Shown here one piece after another: positions 45,658 through 54,958 of a stretch of 64,000 nucleotides of DNA. The notes beneath the pieces are model-generated. The model did not search any database and was not told the origin of the DNA. It was given only the letters and a program-made list of their open reading frames with translations. This DNA comes from CAVQMB01 sp963713445 (GTDB taxonomy: Bacteria; Pseudomonadota; Gammaproteobacteria; Competibacterales; Competibacteraceae): the NCBI GenBank assembly GCA_963713445.1, contig CAVQMB010000006.1:15168-79167 (forward strand), read 5' to 3'. A program made the translations under genes and the position numbers. The first letter of the stretch is position 1, and each line of letters starts with the position of its first letter.

Positions 45658-46347
45658 TCAGCCGGCCTGCCATTGCCGTATTTCCAGCACGTCGGTAATA
45701 CGCTGCTGGCGGCCGTCCCAGACATAGCGTAAATGCGGGCCCTGATGGGGAATGCTGACTGTGGGCGGGCGCATCGCCGCGATGCACTCCCCGCCCCGGT
45801 CGCGCACACTGCGATACAGCAGCCCCCATGAGTCCTGCGCGTGCCAGAATGCGCCAAAGCGCTGCGACGGCTCATAGTCATCCGGCCGATGGAGTTCGGA
45901 ATAAGCGTCACCGCGCACGTCGTGGAGCGACTTAACGACCTGCCCGACGTAGACCCGCAAGGTGATTTCGCAGCTTGGCTCCGCGGTCAGCCGCAGGAAA
46001 CGCTGGCGATGGTAGCGGGTCTCGGCGATAGCGGTAGCCAGGGAACGGCCGGCGTAATAGACCCCATAGCCGCCGTCACTGAAACGGCTGGGATTGCCGA
46101 TGTGTGTGAACGCCGCCATCACCGGCGAACTGCCGGGTCCACTGATGCGATCTTGTGGAGCGACCAACCGGATGTCGCCGGCCTGGTCACGCAGGCGGTC
46201 GTTGGTCAGGCTCTCGATCTCGAACGCCAGCGCCATTTCAGCCGGATCGAGTATTGATTCGAACAGATCAATGGGCGGGAAGTGTGCCGGCACTATCCGG
46301 TAGTGCCGGCTACTGTCAGGTGCCGCCAGCGGCGGTTGTGGCAGCAC
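45658..46347 (-). CDS. RES-domain toxin (NAD+-degrading type)
   Basis: A 229-residue RES-family protein: HYRIVPAHFPPIDLFESILD, GGYGVYYAGRSLATAIAE (Tyr and Glu of the active-site region) and QDSWGLLYRSVRDRGGECIA. Known members (for example MbcT and Res toxins) destroy NAD+ or ADP-ribosylate targets. The partner antitoxin gene is 5 bases upstream on the same strand. Confidence 0.9.
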   Translation of the reverse strand: MLPQPPLAAPDSSRHYRIVPAHFPPIDLFESILDPAEMALAFEIESLTNDRLRDQAGDIRLVAPQDRISGPGSSPVMAAFTHIGNPSRFSDGGYGVYYAGRSLATAIAETRYHRQRFLRLTAEPSCEITLRVYVGQVVKSLHDVRGDAYSELHRPDDYEPSQRFGAFWHAQDSWGLLYRSVRDRGGECIAAMRPPTVSIPHQGPHLRYVWDGRQQRITDVLEIRQWQAG

Positions 46348-46352
46348 CCCTG

Positions 46353-46772
46353 TCAGCCCCGCCAGGCATCCAGGAAACGCCGCACATCGGCCAGGTCCAC
46401 CACCCGGCCAGCCAGCATCCGCTGCAGCGCACTCTGGCCCTGGAACGGTGCGCCCTGGTTGGAGCGCCGCACCCAGGCATTGGCCTGGGCCTCGCTGGGG
46501 AGCAGCACCCGCAAGGCCTTGTAAGTGCCCATCAGGTAGGAGATCCGCTCCAGGGTATCCCGGGGCAACTGGATGTCGGGTAGCTCACGATAGCGGTAGT
46601 AGGTGGTCTTGCCAACGCCACCCAGCAGGATCCGCTGCTCCTCGGCCGTGCACCCCCAAGCGTCGGTGATGGCGAAAAACGCCTTCAGTGCAACCCGCCC
46701 TTTATGGCGTTCGCCGGCAGCGGAAGGCTCACTGCCAGGCTGCCGGGCTCCGGTTCGCGCATGGGTCGCCAT
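46353..46772 (-). CDS. Xre/MbcA/ParS-type antitoxin
   Basis: A 139-residue protein with a central helix-turn-helix-like part (TAEEQRILLGGVGKTTYYRY) and a C-terminal DUF2384 domain (QGQSALQRMLAGRVVDLADVRRFLDAW). This is the classic partner of RES toxins. AGGAG precedes the ATG. It probably represses its own operon through the inverted repeats upstream. Confidence 0.9.
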   Translation of the reverse strand: MATHARTGARQPGSEPSAAGERHKGRVALKAFFAITDAWGCTAEEQRILLGGVGKTTYYRYRELPDIQLPRDTLERISYLMGTYKALRVLLPSEAQANAWVRRSNQGAPFQGQSALQRMLAGRVVDLADVRRFLDAWRG

Positions 46773-46797
46773 TGGGATGCTCCTGGTATCCTTAATA

Positions 46798-46830
46798 GAA
46801 CTATTTGTTTATATTAGTTCCTATAAGAAC
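46798..46830 (-). promoter_or_regulatory. AT-rich promoter/operator region of the toxin-antitoxin pair
   Basis: GAACTA (46798-46803), TAGTTC (46815-46820) and GAAC (46827-46830) form overlapping inverted repeats in an AT-rich patch that would hold the leftward -10 region. This is the expected place for antitoxin autoregulation. Confidence 0.5.
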
Positions 46831-46922
46831 ATCATGCAAGCTGCCCGGCACCCTGTTCCAATACACACACGGAGTCTGGTTTCAACGTCGCGCCCGCCCC
46901 AAAACGCCGCCGGCCCGGCGAC

Positions 46923-48404
46923 TCAGATGGTCTGCTCGATCAGCAGACGGACGATGCGGTTTTCCTTCATGTCGACCACCTCCATGGCGTAGCCGTCGCC
47001 TTCAACCCGCGCCCCCACCGTCGGCTTCTGGCCGACGGCTTTCTCCAGGTACAGCGCCTCGACGGACTTAAACGGCGGCTGGACCGGCTCGAACCCCCGG
47101 AAGTAGTTACGGAACTCATAGATCGGACAGTCGGCGGTCACCTCCCAGCGCTGCTTGCCGCGCCGGTGCACGAACACCCGGAACCGGTCCTCCTCATCGA
47201 ACATCTCACCAACGATTTCTTCCAGGGCGTTCTCCATGGTCACCACCCCCACCACCCGCCCGGCCTTGCCGGCAACCACCGCCAGATGCTGCTTCTCGGC
47301 CTGCAGCCGCAACAGCAGATCGTCCACGTACATGGTCGGTGCCACCATCACCGCCGGCAGCAGGCCGATGTCGCCGACCAGGGCGCGCCGGTCCTGCTCG
47401 GCCTGCAGCAGCATGTGCATGCTGACCACGCCGCGGATGACGTCGAGCTGTTCCTGAAACACCGGGATGCGAGTCACGCCCCCGGCCAGAAACAACCGCC
47501 GCAGTGCCGCCAGCGGCGCGTTATGCTCGATGGCCACGATCCGCGAGCGTGGGGTCATGATCTCGGACACCCGCTTCTTGCCGAAGCTGAACGTGCCGGA
47601 CATCAGATGCTGCAGGCTGTCCTCGAGCTTGCCCTCGCGCGACAGCATGTCCATGGTCGCCTTCAGTTCCACGGCGGCGTCCAACTGCAAGCGCGCTCGC
47701 ACCCGGGTATAGCGCATGCTCACCACCAGCACCCATTCCAGCAGCCAGATCAGCGGAAACACCACCGCCTGCAACACCAGCAGCGGCCGCGCCATGATGC
47801 AGGCAAAGCGCTCGGCGTGCTGCTGGGCGATGGTCTTCGGGAAAATCTCGCCGAACACCAGCACCAGCAGCGTCAACGCGGCGGTGGCATAGCCCAGTGC
47901 GGCACTACCGAACGCCATTGTGGTCCAGGCCGCCGCCAGCACCGAGGCGCCGATATTGACCAGATTGTTGCCCAGCAGAATGGTGATCAACATGCGGTTG
48001 GGGCGGCGCTTGAGGTGCTGCACTGCCGTGCTACCGCGCACGCCCGCGTCGACCATGGCCGCCACCCGCGGCGCACTGAGCGAAACCAGGGCGATCTCGC
48101 TGCCGGAAAACACCGCCGAAGTTGCCAGAAACAACAGCAACACGAAAAGTACCGGCCAGGTGTGGCTGAGCAGCCCGCCGGCATGGCCGGCACCGACCGC
48201 CTGGGCCCACACCACGCCACAACGGGACAGCAACCCGCCCGCCACAACGACGCGCGTCACCCACCGGACACCGCCGGCACGCAAACCGATCATGGATGGA
48301 TGGGCAAGGCGCGGCACCAAACCAACAGTCGGTGACACTATGGCCTGGAATTCACGGGCCTTGGCGAGAATGGCGCAGACGACTTCCGGGTTCGACTCCA
48401 GCAT
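46923..48404 (-). CDS. CNNM/CorC (HlyC) family membrane protein with CBS domains
   Basis: A 493-residue protein. A membrane DUF21/CNNM domain (about 80-260, FSGSEIALVSLSAPRVAAM, LVFGEIFPKTIA) precedes a CBS pair (starting VSEIMTPRSRIVAI) and a C-terminal CorC_HlyC domain. The family is tied to Mg2+/Co2+ transport. AAGGGGG lies just before the ATG at 48404; a later ATG at 48293 lacks one. Confidence 0.87.
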   Translation of the reverse strand: MLESNPEVVCAILAKAREFQAIVSPTVGLVPRLAHPSMIGLRAGGVRWVTRVVVAGGLLSRCGVVWAQAVGAGHAGGLLSHTWPVLFVLLLFLATSAVFSGSEIALVSLSAPRVAAMVDAGVRGSTAVQHLKRRPNRMLITILLGNNLVNIGASVLAAAWTTMAFGSAALGYATAALTLLVLVFGEIFPKTIAQQHAERFACIMARPLLVLQAVVFPLIWLLEWVLVVSMRYTRVRARLQLDAAVELKATMDMLSREGKLEDSLQHLMSGTFSFGKKRVSEIMTPRSRIVAIEHNAPLAALRRLFLAGGVTRIPVFQEQLDVIRGVVSMHMLLQAEQDRRALVGDIGLLPAVMVAPTMYVDDLLLRLQAEKQHLAVVAGKAGRVVGVVTMENALEEIVGEMFDEEDRFRVFVHRRGKQRWEVTADCPIYEFRNYFRGFEPVQPPFKSVEALYLEKAVGQKPTVGARVEGDGYAMEVVDMKENRIVRLLIEQTI

Positions 48405-48440
48405 GACGCCCCCTTGGCAACGTTCGAAAATTGCACACGC

Positions 48441-48627
48441 GGGGTCAGGTCTGCCATCGCAGCATAACTTTTGCTCGGAATCCCACTGTATACTCGGCTC
48501 GCCAGACGCTGGTGAAGCTTACCCCAAAGTGCTCAGCGACGTCGGTTTAGCGGTACTGACGAATTGGGGCGGCCAGTTATAGCCAAGCACTGAAACACCT
48601 GATGCTATATTTATAGACCTGTCCCCC
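48441..48627 (+). repeat. MITE-like repeat, copy 1
   Basis: A 187-bp element starting GGGGTCAGGTCT and ending AGACCTGTCCCCC, which is an imperfect inverted terminal repeat. It is about 90% identical by eye to copy 2 at 50161-50345 and in the same orientation. No coding capacity. Such ends resemble REP/RAYT-type elements (from memory, not searched). Confidence 0.8.
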
Positions 48628-48934
48628 TTCTTTAAAGTAAACGCTGCTTGTGCCGGGGATGATTGAATGCACTTCTCCATGGTCGCCTTGGCCCTAATGC
48701 GGCTGATAGCTATTTATTGCCGCCATCGAGTACCTTTCCGATACCTTAGCAGGTTATTCCCGGCGCCACACGATTTATCAAGTCCTGACTTCCGCGCAGA
48801 CAATGGTGTCAAATCTTGTATTGTTGCCTTCCATGTAATTCAGCTGCAAAGCTGATCCAGATCGACACGCGAGTAATGCAAAAGGCAAGACCTGCCCGTG
48901 CGATTCAAACGAACCCTCTTCAGAGGTGTTAAAG
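48628..48934. other. Gene-free region of lower GC
   Basis: Between repeat copy 1 and the HDAC-like gene. It contains only one short open frame (48667-48855) without ribosome-binding site or recognisable similarity. I see no RNA gene. Confidence 0.5.
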
Positions 48935-50069
48935 ATGGAGAAGACGGTGCTGATCTATTATGACGTGCGCATGCTCGGGCACAATCCGGCAGGCTGGGAC
49001 AGCGGTCATCCGGAATGGAGCGATGCCGTCAAGGCGATGATCGCTCAGCAGTATCCCGACGCCAGCCTGGAGACCTATGCCTACCCCGAGCGTCCCCAGC
49101 GGCTGACCGCAATCGTCGAACGATTGCTGGCCGAACCCATCGATGGGATGTGCTGGCGGGTTCCGGCGCCGGCCACGCGCGCTCAGCTCCAGCGGGCACA
49201 TTCCGCCGTCCATGTGGCTTATATCGAATCGCTTGTCGGTGAGTCACACTGGTTGGCGCAAGACACGACCGCGGTATCCCCCGATAGTGTGATCGCGGCG
49301 AGACTAGCTGCCGGCTCCGGCGTCGATGCGGTCGAGGCCATTACCGCCGGTGAGAGTCGACATGCGTTCTGCATCGTGCGCCCGCCGGGTCACCATGCAG
49401 CCGCCGACCACGCCAGGGGCTTTTGCCTGTACAACAATATTGCCGTGGCCGCCATGCACGCGCGGGCGGTCCTGGGCTATTCGCGTGTGATGATTTGGGA
49501 CTGGGACATGCACCATGGCAACGGCACCCAGGACATTTTCTACGACCAGCCCGGCGTGCTGGTCGTAGACAGCCACTGCGCCGCGCCGTTCTACCCCGGA
49601 ACCGGCAGCCTATCGGAGACCGGCACGGGACCCGGTCTGGGTTATCAACTGAATGTGCCATTGCCCAGAGGGGAGCGGCAACGCGGCCCTGATCAATGTG
49701 TTCGAGCAGGTGGTTCGTCCTGCGGCGCGGGCGTTTCAGCCCGAGCTCATCCTGATTTCCTCAGGTTTCGACTGCCATTATCTGGATTATACCTGTGCCA
49801 TGGACGAAACCGGCTATGCTGCATTGACGGAGCGCGTCTGCGCGCTGGCTCACGAGTTCTGCGACGATCGGCTGGTGATGATGCTCGAAGGCGGCTACAA
49901 CGCCCAGGCGCTATCCGACAGCGCACATGCCGTCATCCGCGCGCTGACCGGCCACACCATCACATCGATCAATGTATTACCCGAAGATGAAGGCTGTGCC
50001 GAAGTAGCTCAGGCGGCGCTATTCCATGCCGGAACCATTGCCGCGCTTGGCCAGCGGTCGCTGGGTTGA
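48935..50069 (+). pseudogene. Histone deacetylase-family amidohydrolase, one +1 frameshift
   Basis: Together the two frames give about 377 residues of a zinc-dependent deacetylase. Visible are RPPGHHAAADHARGFCLYNN, WDWDMHHGNGTQD (zinc ligands) and, after the break, LISSGFDCHYLD and LEGGYN. The break falls at about 49666-49676, where LNVPLP should continue into SGNAALINVFEQ; one extra base explains it. Bacterial members deacetylate acetylpolyamines, acetoin-pathway enzymes or other N-acetyl compounds. AGAGG precedes the ATG. Direct repeats flank it. Confidence 0.85.
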
Positions 50070-50160
50070 AATGCAAGCAGAGGATGGGGGGATTACCCGG
50101 GCTTTTATCTTTGCAATCCAAATCCTACGGCAGGTTCGCGGGTTCGCATGCATCGCACGA

Positions 50161-50345
50161 GGGGTCAGGTCTTACATAGTAGCATCACTTTTGCTCGGAA
50201 TCCCGCTGTATACTCGGCTCGCCCGACGCTGGTGAAGCTTACCCCAAAGTGCTCAGCGACGTCGGTTTAGCGGTACTGACGAATCGGGGCGGCCAGTTAT
50301 AGCCAAGCGCTGAAACACCCGATGCCACATTTAGACCGGTCCCCC
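50161..50345 (+). repeat. MITE-like repeat, copy 2
   Basis: A 185-bp element starting GGGGTCAGGTCT and ending AGACCGGTCCCCC, parallel to copy 1. The internal block from GCTCGGAATCCC to TATAGCCAAGC is nearly identical in both. The two copies bracket 1.5 kb containing only the HDAC-like gene. No clear target-site duplication. Confidence 0.8.
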
Positions 50346-50820
50346 TTTTCGTTTAAAAATAGAGCCGCCTAACTCATTTCCGGCCAGATCCGCTGTTACA
50401 CTTACTTCGGTTCGGCCTGGTGTCGGCCGCACCACTGACGGTACCCTGACGGCCGGCCCGGCAGGCGTAGCACGGCGTCACCAATCCATCTGGCCAGCCG
50501 CCGGTGTCACCCGGGGCACGCCCGCCGGGCTCGGGCCGTGTTCGATCGGCTTCGCTGTGATAGCGTGTCTGCCGCATGGTAATGTCGAGCCGGGCAAGGT
50601 CCGATCTGGCTCGACGTCCGCCGTAAGTTGCCCGCTGCGACGGCCAGCGCCGGCCCCGGGGTCGACGTCGCTACCGCTTGTTCAGGTGATGGGCATCATC
50701 GCACCCCGACTGCTCAGGCGGCCCCCTCAGGCGCCCGGCAGAAATGATCATGACAAAGACGGACGAGGATGTGCCGCCTGCCATGACCTTTCTGTTTTCA
50801 TCAAACTTACTGAACATACC
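50346..50820. other. Gene-free region upstream of an MFS gene
   Basis: High-GC sequence with no protein family recognised in any frame and no RNA gene seen. A short frame starting at 50744 or 50750 (ATGATCATG) overlaps the MFS start in another frame and could mark a frameshifted 5' end of that gene. Confidence 0.4.
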
Positions 50821-52074
50821 ATGCGCCTGTTTATTCGCGATAACGCCCGCTTCATTAGAGACAACAGCCGCTGGATAGGCGGCGGCTTTCTGCTCATGCT
50901 GTTCTCATTCTTCGGCCAGACCTACTTCGTGGGGCTGACCGGCAACGATCTACAAGCGCATTTCGGCCTATCGGCCGGCCAGTTCGGCGGGCTGTACATG
51001 GCCGCGACACTGATGAGTGCGCTCACGCTGCCCTGGCTCGGCCGCACGCTCGACCTGATGCCGGGGTGGAAGGTCGCACGCTTCACCATCCCGGGCCTGG
51101 CGGTCGCTTGCGTTCTTCTGGCCTTGGCCCCGAACCTGGTGGTCCTGACGCTTGCGCTCTACCTGCTACGCCTGTTCGGCCAGGGCATGATGACTGAAAT
51201 CGCCTTCACCGAGACGGGTCGCTGGTTCATTGCCGAACGCGGGCGTGCGATGGCATTGGTGGTCGTCGGACTTCAGGTCGGTGCGGCGCTGCTGCCAATG
51301 GCAGTCATCCTGCTCCGGGCGCTAGGCGGTTGGCGCCTGCCGTGGATCGCCGGGGCTGGCGCGCTGATCCTGGTCGGCTTTCCCGCGATCCTCAAGTTGC
51401 TCAGCGTCGAGCGGGTGCCACATGTCACCGAATATCAGTCGAAGATGACCCGCCGGGCCAGCGACTGGAAACGAAGTGAAGTGCTCCGCGACCCCATCCT
51501 CTATCTGATCTTGGCCGGCACTCTGGCGCCCGCTTTTATCGGCACGACGATCTTCTTTTACCAGGGCTATCTGATCAAGCTGCGCGGCTACGATCCGCTG
51601 GTGTTCGCGGCGGCCTTCCCGATCATGGCGGTGACGACCGTCGTGTTCAGCCAGCTATGTGGTCACCTCATCGATCGGCTCGGCGCCCTGCGGCTGCTGC
51701 CCTTTCTGTTGATTCCCGTGACGATCGCCTCGTTGGTGATCGGTCTGATCACGCCGGTCTGGGGGGTCTACCTGTTCATGTTTCTGGCCGGCATCGGCAA
51801 TGGCTTCTCCCAGACTCTGCTGGGTGCGCTATGGCCGGAAGTCTATGGGCTGGCCAACCTGGGCGGTATCCGCGCGATCGTGGTCTCGGCGATGGTGCTC
51901 TCAAGCGCCCTGGGACCCAGCATCACCGGCGTATTCATGGATCATGGTATCGCACTGCCGAGGCAGATGCCGTGGATGGCTGGCTGGTGCGTCATCGCGT
52001 CGTTCGGCCTGACCGTCGCCTCGCGCGTGGTGTGGTCGCGGGAGGCAGCACCGCCCGTGTCTGGGAGTCGCTAG
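50821..52074 (+). CDS. MFS transporter
   Basis: About 417 residues, about 12 helices, beginning MRLFIRDNARFIRDNSRW. SFFGQTYFVGLTGNDLQAHF lies in helix 1, and the C-terminal half contains QLCGHLIDRLGALRL. The substrate is unknown. No clear Shine-Dalgarno precedes the ATG at 50821; the frame is open further upstream but without conserved-looking sequence. Confidence 0.82.
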   Translation: MRLFIRDNARFIRDNSRWIGGGFLLMLFSFFGQTYFVGLTGNDLQAHFGLSAGQFGGLYMAATLMSALTLPWLGRTLDLMPGWKVARFTIPGLAVACVLLALAPNLVVLTLALYLLRLFGQGMMTEIAFTETGRWFIAERGRAMALVVVGLQVGAALLPMAVILLRALGGWRLPWIAGAGALILVGFPAILKLLSVERVPHVTEYQSKMTRRASDWKRSEVLRDPILYLILAGTLAPAFIGTTIFFYQGYLIKLRGYDPLVFAAAFPIMAVTTVVFSQLCGHLIDRLGALRLLPFLLIPVTIASLVIGLITPVWGVYLFMFLAGIGNGFSQTLLGALWPEVYGLANLGGIRAIVVSAMVLSSALGPSITGVFMDHGIALPRQMPWMAGWCVIASFGLTVASRVVWSREAAPPVSGSR

Positions 52075-52140
52075 TTCCGCTTCGTGCTGCTGCCACCACG
52101 ACGGCGGTTACGGCTATTGCGCCAGGAAACGCGGAGATAT

Positions 52141-52160
52141 GTGGGGTCAGATACCTTTCA
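52141..52160 (+). repeat. Possible solo REP-type end
   Basis: GGGGTCAGATACCTTTCAC resembles the left end of the repeats at 48441 and 50161 for its first seven or eight bases only. It lies in the 196-bp gap between two convergent genes. Weak evidence. Confidence 0.3.
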
Positions 52161-52270
52161 CAGAATCATCACGCCATCGAACATTTTGATTCTCCGGCGC
52201 TTTTGCGCCTAGCCATAATCCGACTCATGATCATGTCGTTCGCTTCAATCGACCTGATCTCCTCCCGCGA

Positions 52271-54213
52271 TTACGCCATCACCGGGGGCACAGGACAATC
52301 CAGCACACCCGCAAAGGCGCGGAATAACTCTAATTCAACCGCTGTTACTTTCTGATCGCGCCAAACGCTGGCGACACAGGCCTTGAGCAATTTGGATTTC
52401 GCCAAAGGTTTCAATTGTTCCAATTTCCCCAAAGCCAGATCCAGATCCGATGTCGTGATTTGATCTTTCGCCAGCAATGCGGGTCCGCTCGACCCCAGCG
52501 CTTCAGCCGCCGCTCCGAACGCTGCTTCCGTAGCGCGCTGATCCTGGGCGCCGGCATGAGCCATCATCGAGAGTACGATTTCAATTTCTTTCTCGATGTG
52601 CCCGGGCTCGGAGTAACGCGCTTTCACCGTCGCCAATTTGAAAAACTGCCCGTCGAGATGGTTGAACAGGATCTTCTGCAGCGACCATTCCAGCAGGTCA
52701 ACCCTGGAGTCCATCTCGATCAACGCGATCAGATTACCCTTGAACGATTTGTACTGGCTGAGCGACAAATGCTTCAGCGCCGGCATCGCGATATCGAGCA
52801 CCGGCAAACGGAATTTGACATCCAGTCGGTCCATCTCCGGCATCAACTTGAGCGTCAATGCGTAGACATCCGCATCGGCATGAGTCCTGCAGTTGCTTCA
52901 ATTGCCTGGCGCGAACCTCCTGCCCCTTGTCCAGCACCAGGGAATAGATGACTGCCCGAGCGCCGTGGGGTTCTCGCGCGGCGTCCTTGATCGCCGCGGG
53001 CAACTCCGACAGCAGCGAGCGGGCGTATTCGATGGTTTCCTGCTTCGGATTGCCGATCTGATCCATCGCCGTCATGACATGGGCGATCGCCGCGCCGGCG
53101 GCAACCGCAGCGACCTCGCCGGCAGCCGGCTGTGCGCGTCGTGGTTTTCGCTTCAGCGGCCTGATCCTCGTCCCGAGCCGCGTCGGCCCGGTCGGAGGAA
53201 TCGAACTTGCCGTCCCATTGAGGATCAATGCGCAGAATGCGCTCTGCCAGCGGCGGGTGCGTGGCGGACAACCCTTGCATGAAGCCCGAAACTCCCTGCG
53301 CGAAAAAGGCATGGCTGACTTCGGGCGCGCCGGGATTCTCGACTTTCGAACCGGACTCCAGCCCTCCGATTCTCTTCAGCGCGCCCGCGATCCCGTTCGG
53401 GTTGCGCGTAAACTGGACCGCCGAGGCGTCTGCCAGGAATTCCCGCTGCCGGCTCACCGCGGCTTTGATCAGGCCGCCGAAGAACGTGCCGGCAAAGCCG
53501 ATGACGATCAGCCCGATCGCCAGCGCCAGCATTGCGGCCGCGCCTTGATCATTGCTGCGCCGGCCGCGCGAGAACGACGCCGAATACAGCAGGTAGTAGC
53601 CGAGAATGCCGAGAATCAGGATGCCATTCAGCACGCCCATCAAGCGAAGGTTGAGCCGCATATCGCCATTGAAGATATGGCTGAACTCATGCGCGATGAC
53701 GCCTTGCAGCTGGTCGCGGCTCAAATGATCGATAGCCCCCTGGGTAACTCCGATGACCGCATCGCGCGGCGAAAATCCCGCCGCAAAGGCGTTGATGCCC
53801 GGTTCGTTCGCAAGCAGATAAACCGGCGGCGCGGGCGTGCCCGAAGCGATGGCCATCTCCTGCACCACGTTCAGCAGCTTGCGTTGATTCGGGTCCCGCG
53901 TATCTTGCGGAATCAGTTGCCCGCCCAGCGACTCCGCAACGACCTTGCCGCCTCCCGACAGGGCCAGGATCTTGTACAGGCTGCCGGCCAGCACCACGAC
54001 ACCGACACCGGCGCTTACAGCGGCGAAAGTCCGCCAATCCATCTGCCGGAGAAATGTCCCGCCATCGCGCAATTGCTCACTGTTGATAAAGCCAAACACG
54101 ATCATGACCAGCAGATTCGTCATGACGATCAAGGTGATCACGGCAAGAACAAACAGGACGACAAGCAGGGCCGTGTGCTTGCGCACACGGTCTTGCGATT
54201 CAAAGAAGTTCAT
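52271..54213 (-). pseudogene. M48 (HtpX-like) membrane metalloprotease with long C-terminal domain, two +1 frameshifts
   Basis: The first frame has two N-terminal TM helices, the zinc motif HEFSHIFNGD and REFLADASAVQF with the third ligand Glu. After the protease domain the frame changes at about 53125-53155 to one reading QPAAGEVAAVAAGAAIAHVM. It changes again at about 52882-52886 to one reading HADADVYALTLKLMPEMDRL and ends at 52271. Both shifts are explained by one extra base. The whole would be roughly 640 residues. M48 proteases of this kind act in membrane protein quality control and commonly pair with LemA, as here. Confidence 0.85.
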
Positions 54214-54259
54214 CGTTTCAACGCCGAGGGCGAACAATTGCGATCAGTACGAGACCCGA

Positions 54260-54865
54260 TCAAAATGACACTTTCGGCGCGGCCTGTATGGCCGCGCTGT
54301 CTTCAAATTCGAGCAACGCCGCGTCCTTCGCGTGGCCAAACATCGGGGCAAAGAAAGCGGGCGGGAACGACTGTTTATAGGTGTTATAGGCCATCACCTC
54401 GTCGTTAAAAGCCTGCCGGGCGAAGGAAACCTTGTTTTCAGTGGACGTCAGCTCCTCGCTCAACTGCATCATGTTCTGACTGGCCTTGAGATCCGGATAG
54501 GCTTCCATCACCATTCTCATATTCATCAAGGCGCCGGACAGCTTGCCCTCGGCGCCCATCAGCGCCGTCATCGCCTCTGGGTCGCCCGGAGCCGCCGCCG
54601 CATTGGACAACATGCTGGAGGCCTCGTTGCGCGCCGCGATCACCGATTCCAGGGTTTGCCGTTCGTGCTTGATGTAACCCTTCGCGGTCTCGACAAGATT
54701 TGGAATCAGGTCGTAACGTCGTTTTAGCTGCACTTCGATCTGCGCGAAGGCATTCTTGTATCGATTCTTCAGCGTGACCAATTTATTGAAAATCGCGATC
54801 ACATAAAAAAGCGATCAGCGCGATGACAACCAAAATACCTATGATACGATCAGTGTGGTATCCAT
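54260..54865 (-). CDS. lemA: LemA family protein, N-terminal frame disturbed
   Basis: An uninterrupted frame from 54802 (GTG) gives 180 residues of LemA: NKLVTLKNRYKNAFAQIEVQ, RRYDLIPNLVETAKGY and PDLKASQNMMQLSEELTSTE. LemA proteins normally start with a TM helix. That helix (IGILVVIALIAF) is encoded just upstream but in shifted frames. One shift is at a run of six A (54805-54810 on the plus strand) and one lies near 54838. An ATG at 54865 would be the true start. It is 46 bases upstream of the M48 protease gene. Confidence 0.85.
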
Positions 54866-54958
54866 GTTTCCCGCCTTTATCGTAGTTTGCCTATTATGAC
54901 AGCTTCGTGTTTTGGAGTCCCGATAGGGGACTCTAAATCTTGAGGATGGGTGTCTTCA

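Noticed and set aside
47166..48335. 389-codon plus-strand frame opposite the CNNM gene
   Set aside because: His/Gln-rich antisense translation; the CNNM and CBS domains are on the minus strand.
48667..48855. 62-codon open frame between repeat copy 1 and the HDAC-like gene
   Set aside because: No ribosome-binding site, no recognisable domain, and irregular composition.
53074..54408. 444-codon plus-strand open frame opposite the M48 protease and lemA
   Set aside because: Antisense of conserved protease motifs; composition is Arg/Gln/His-rich.
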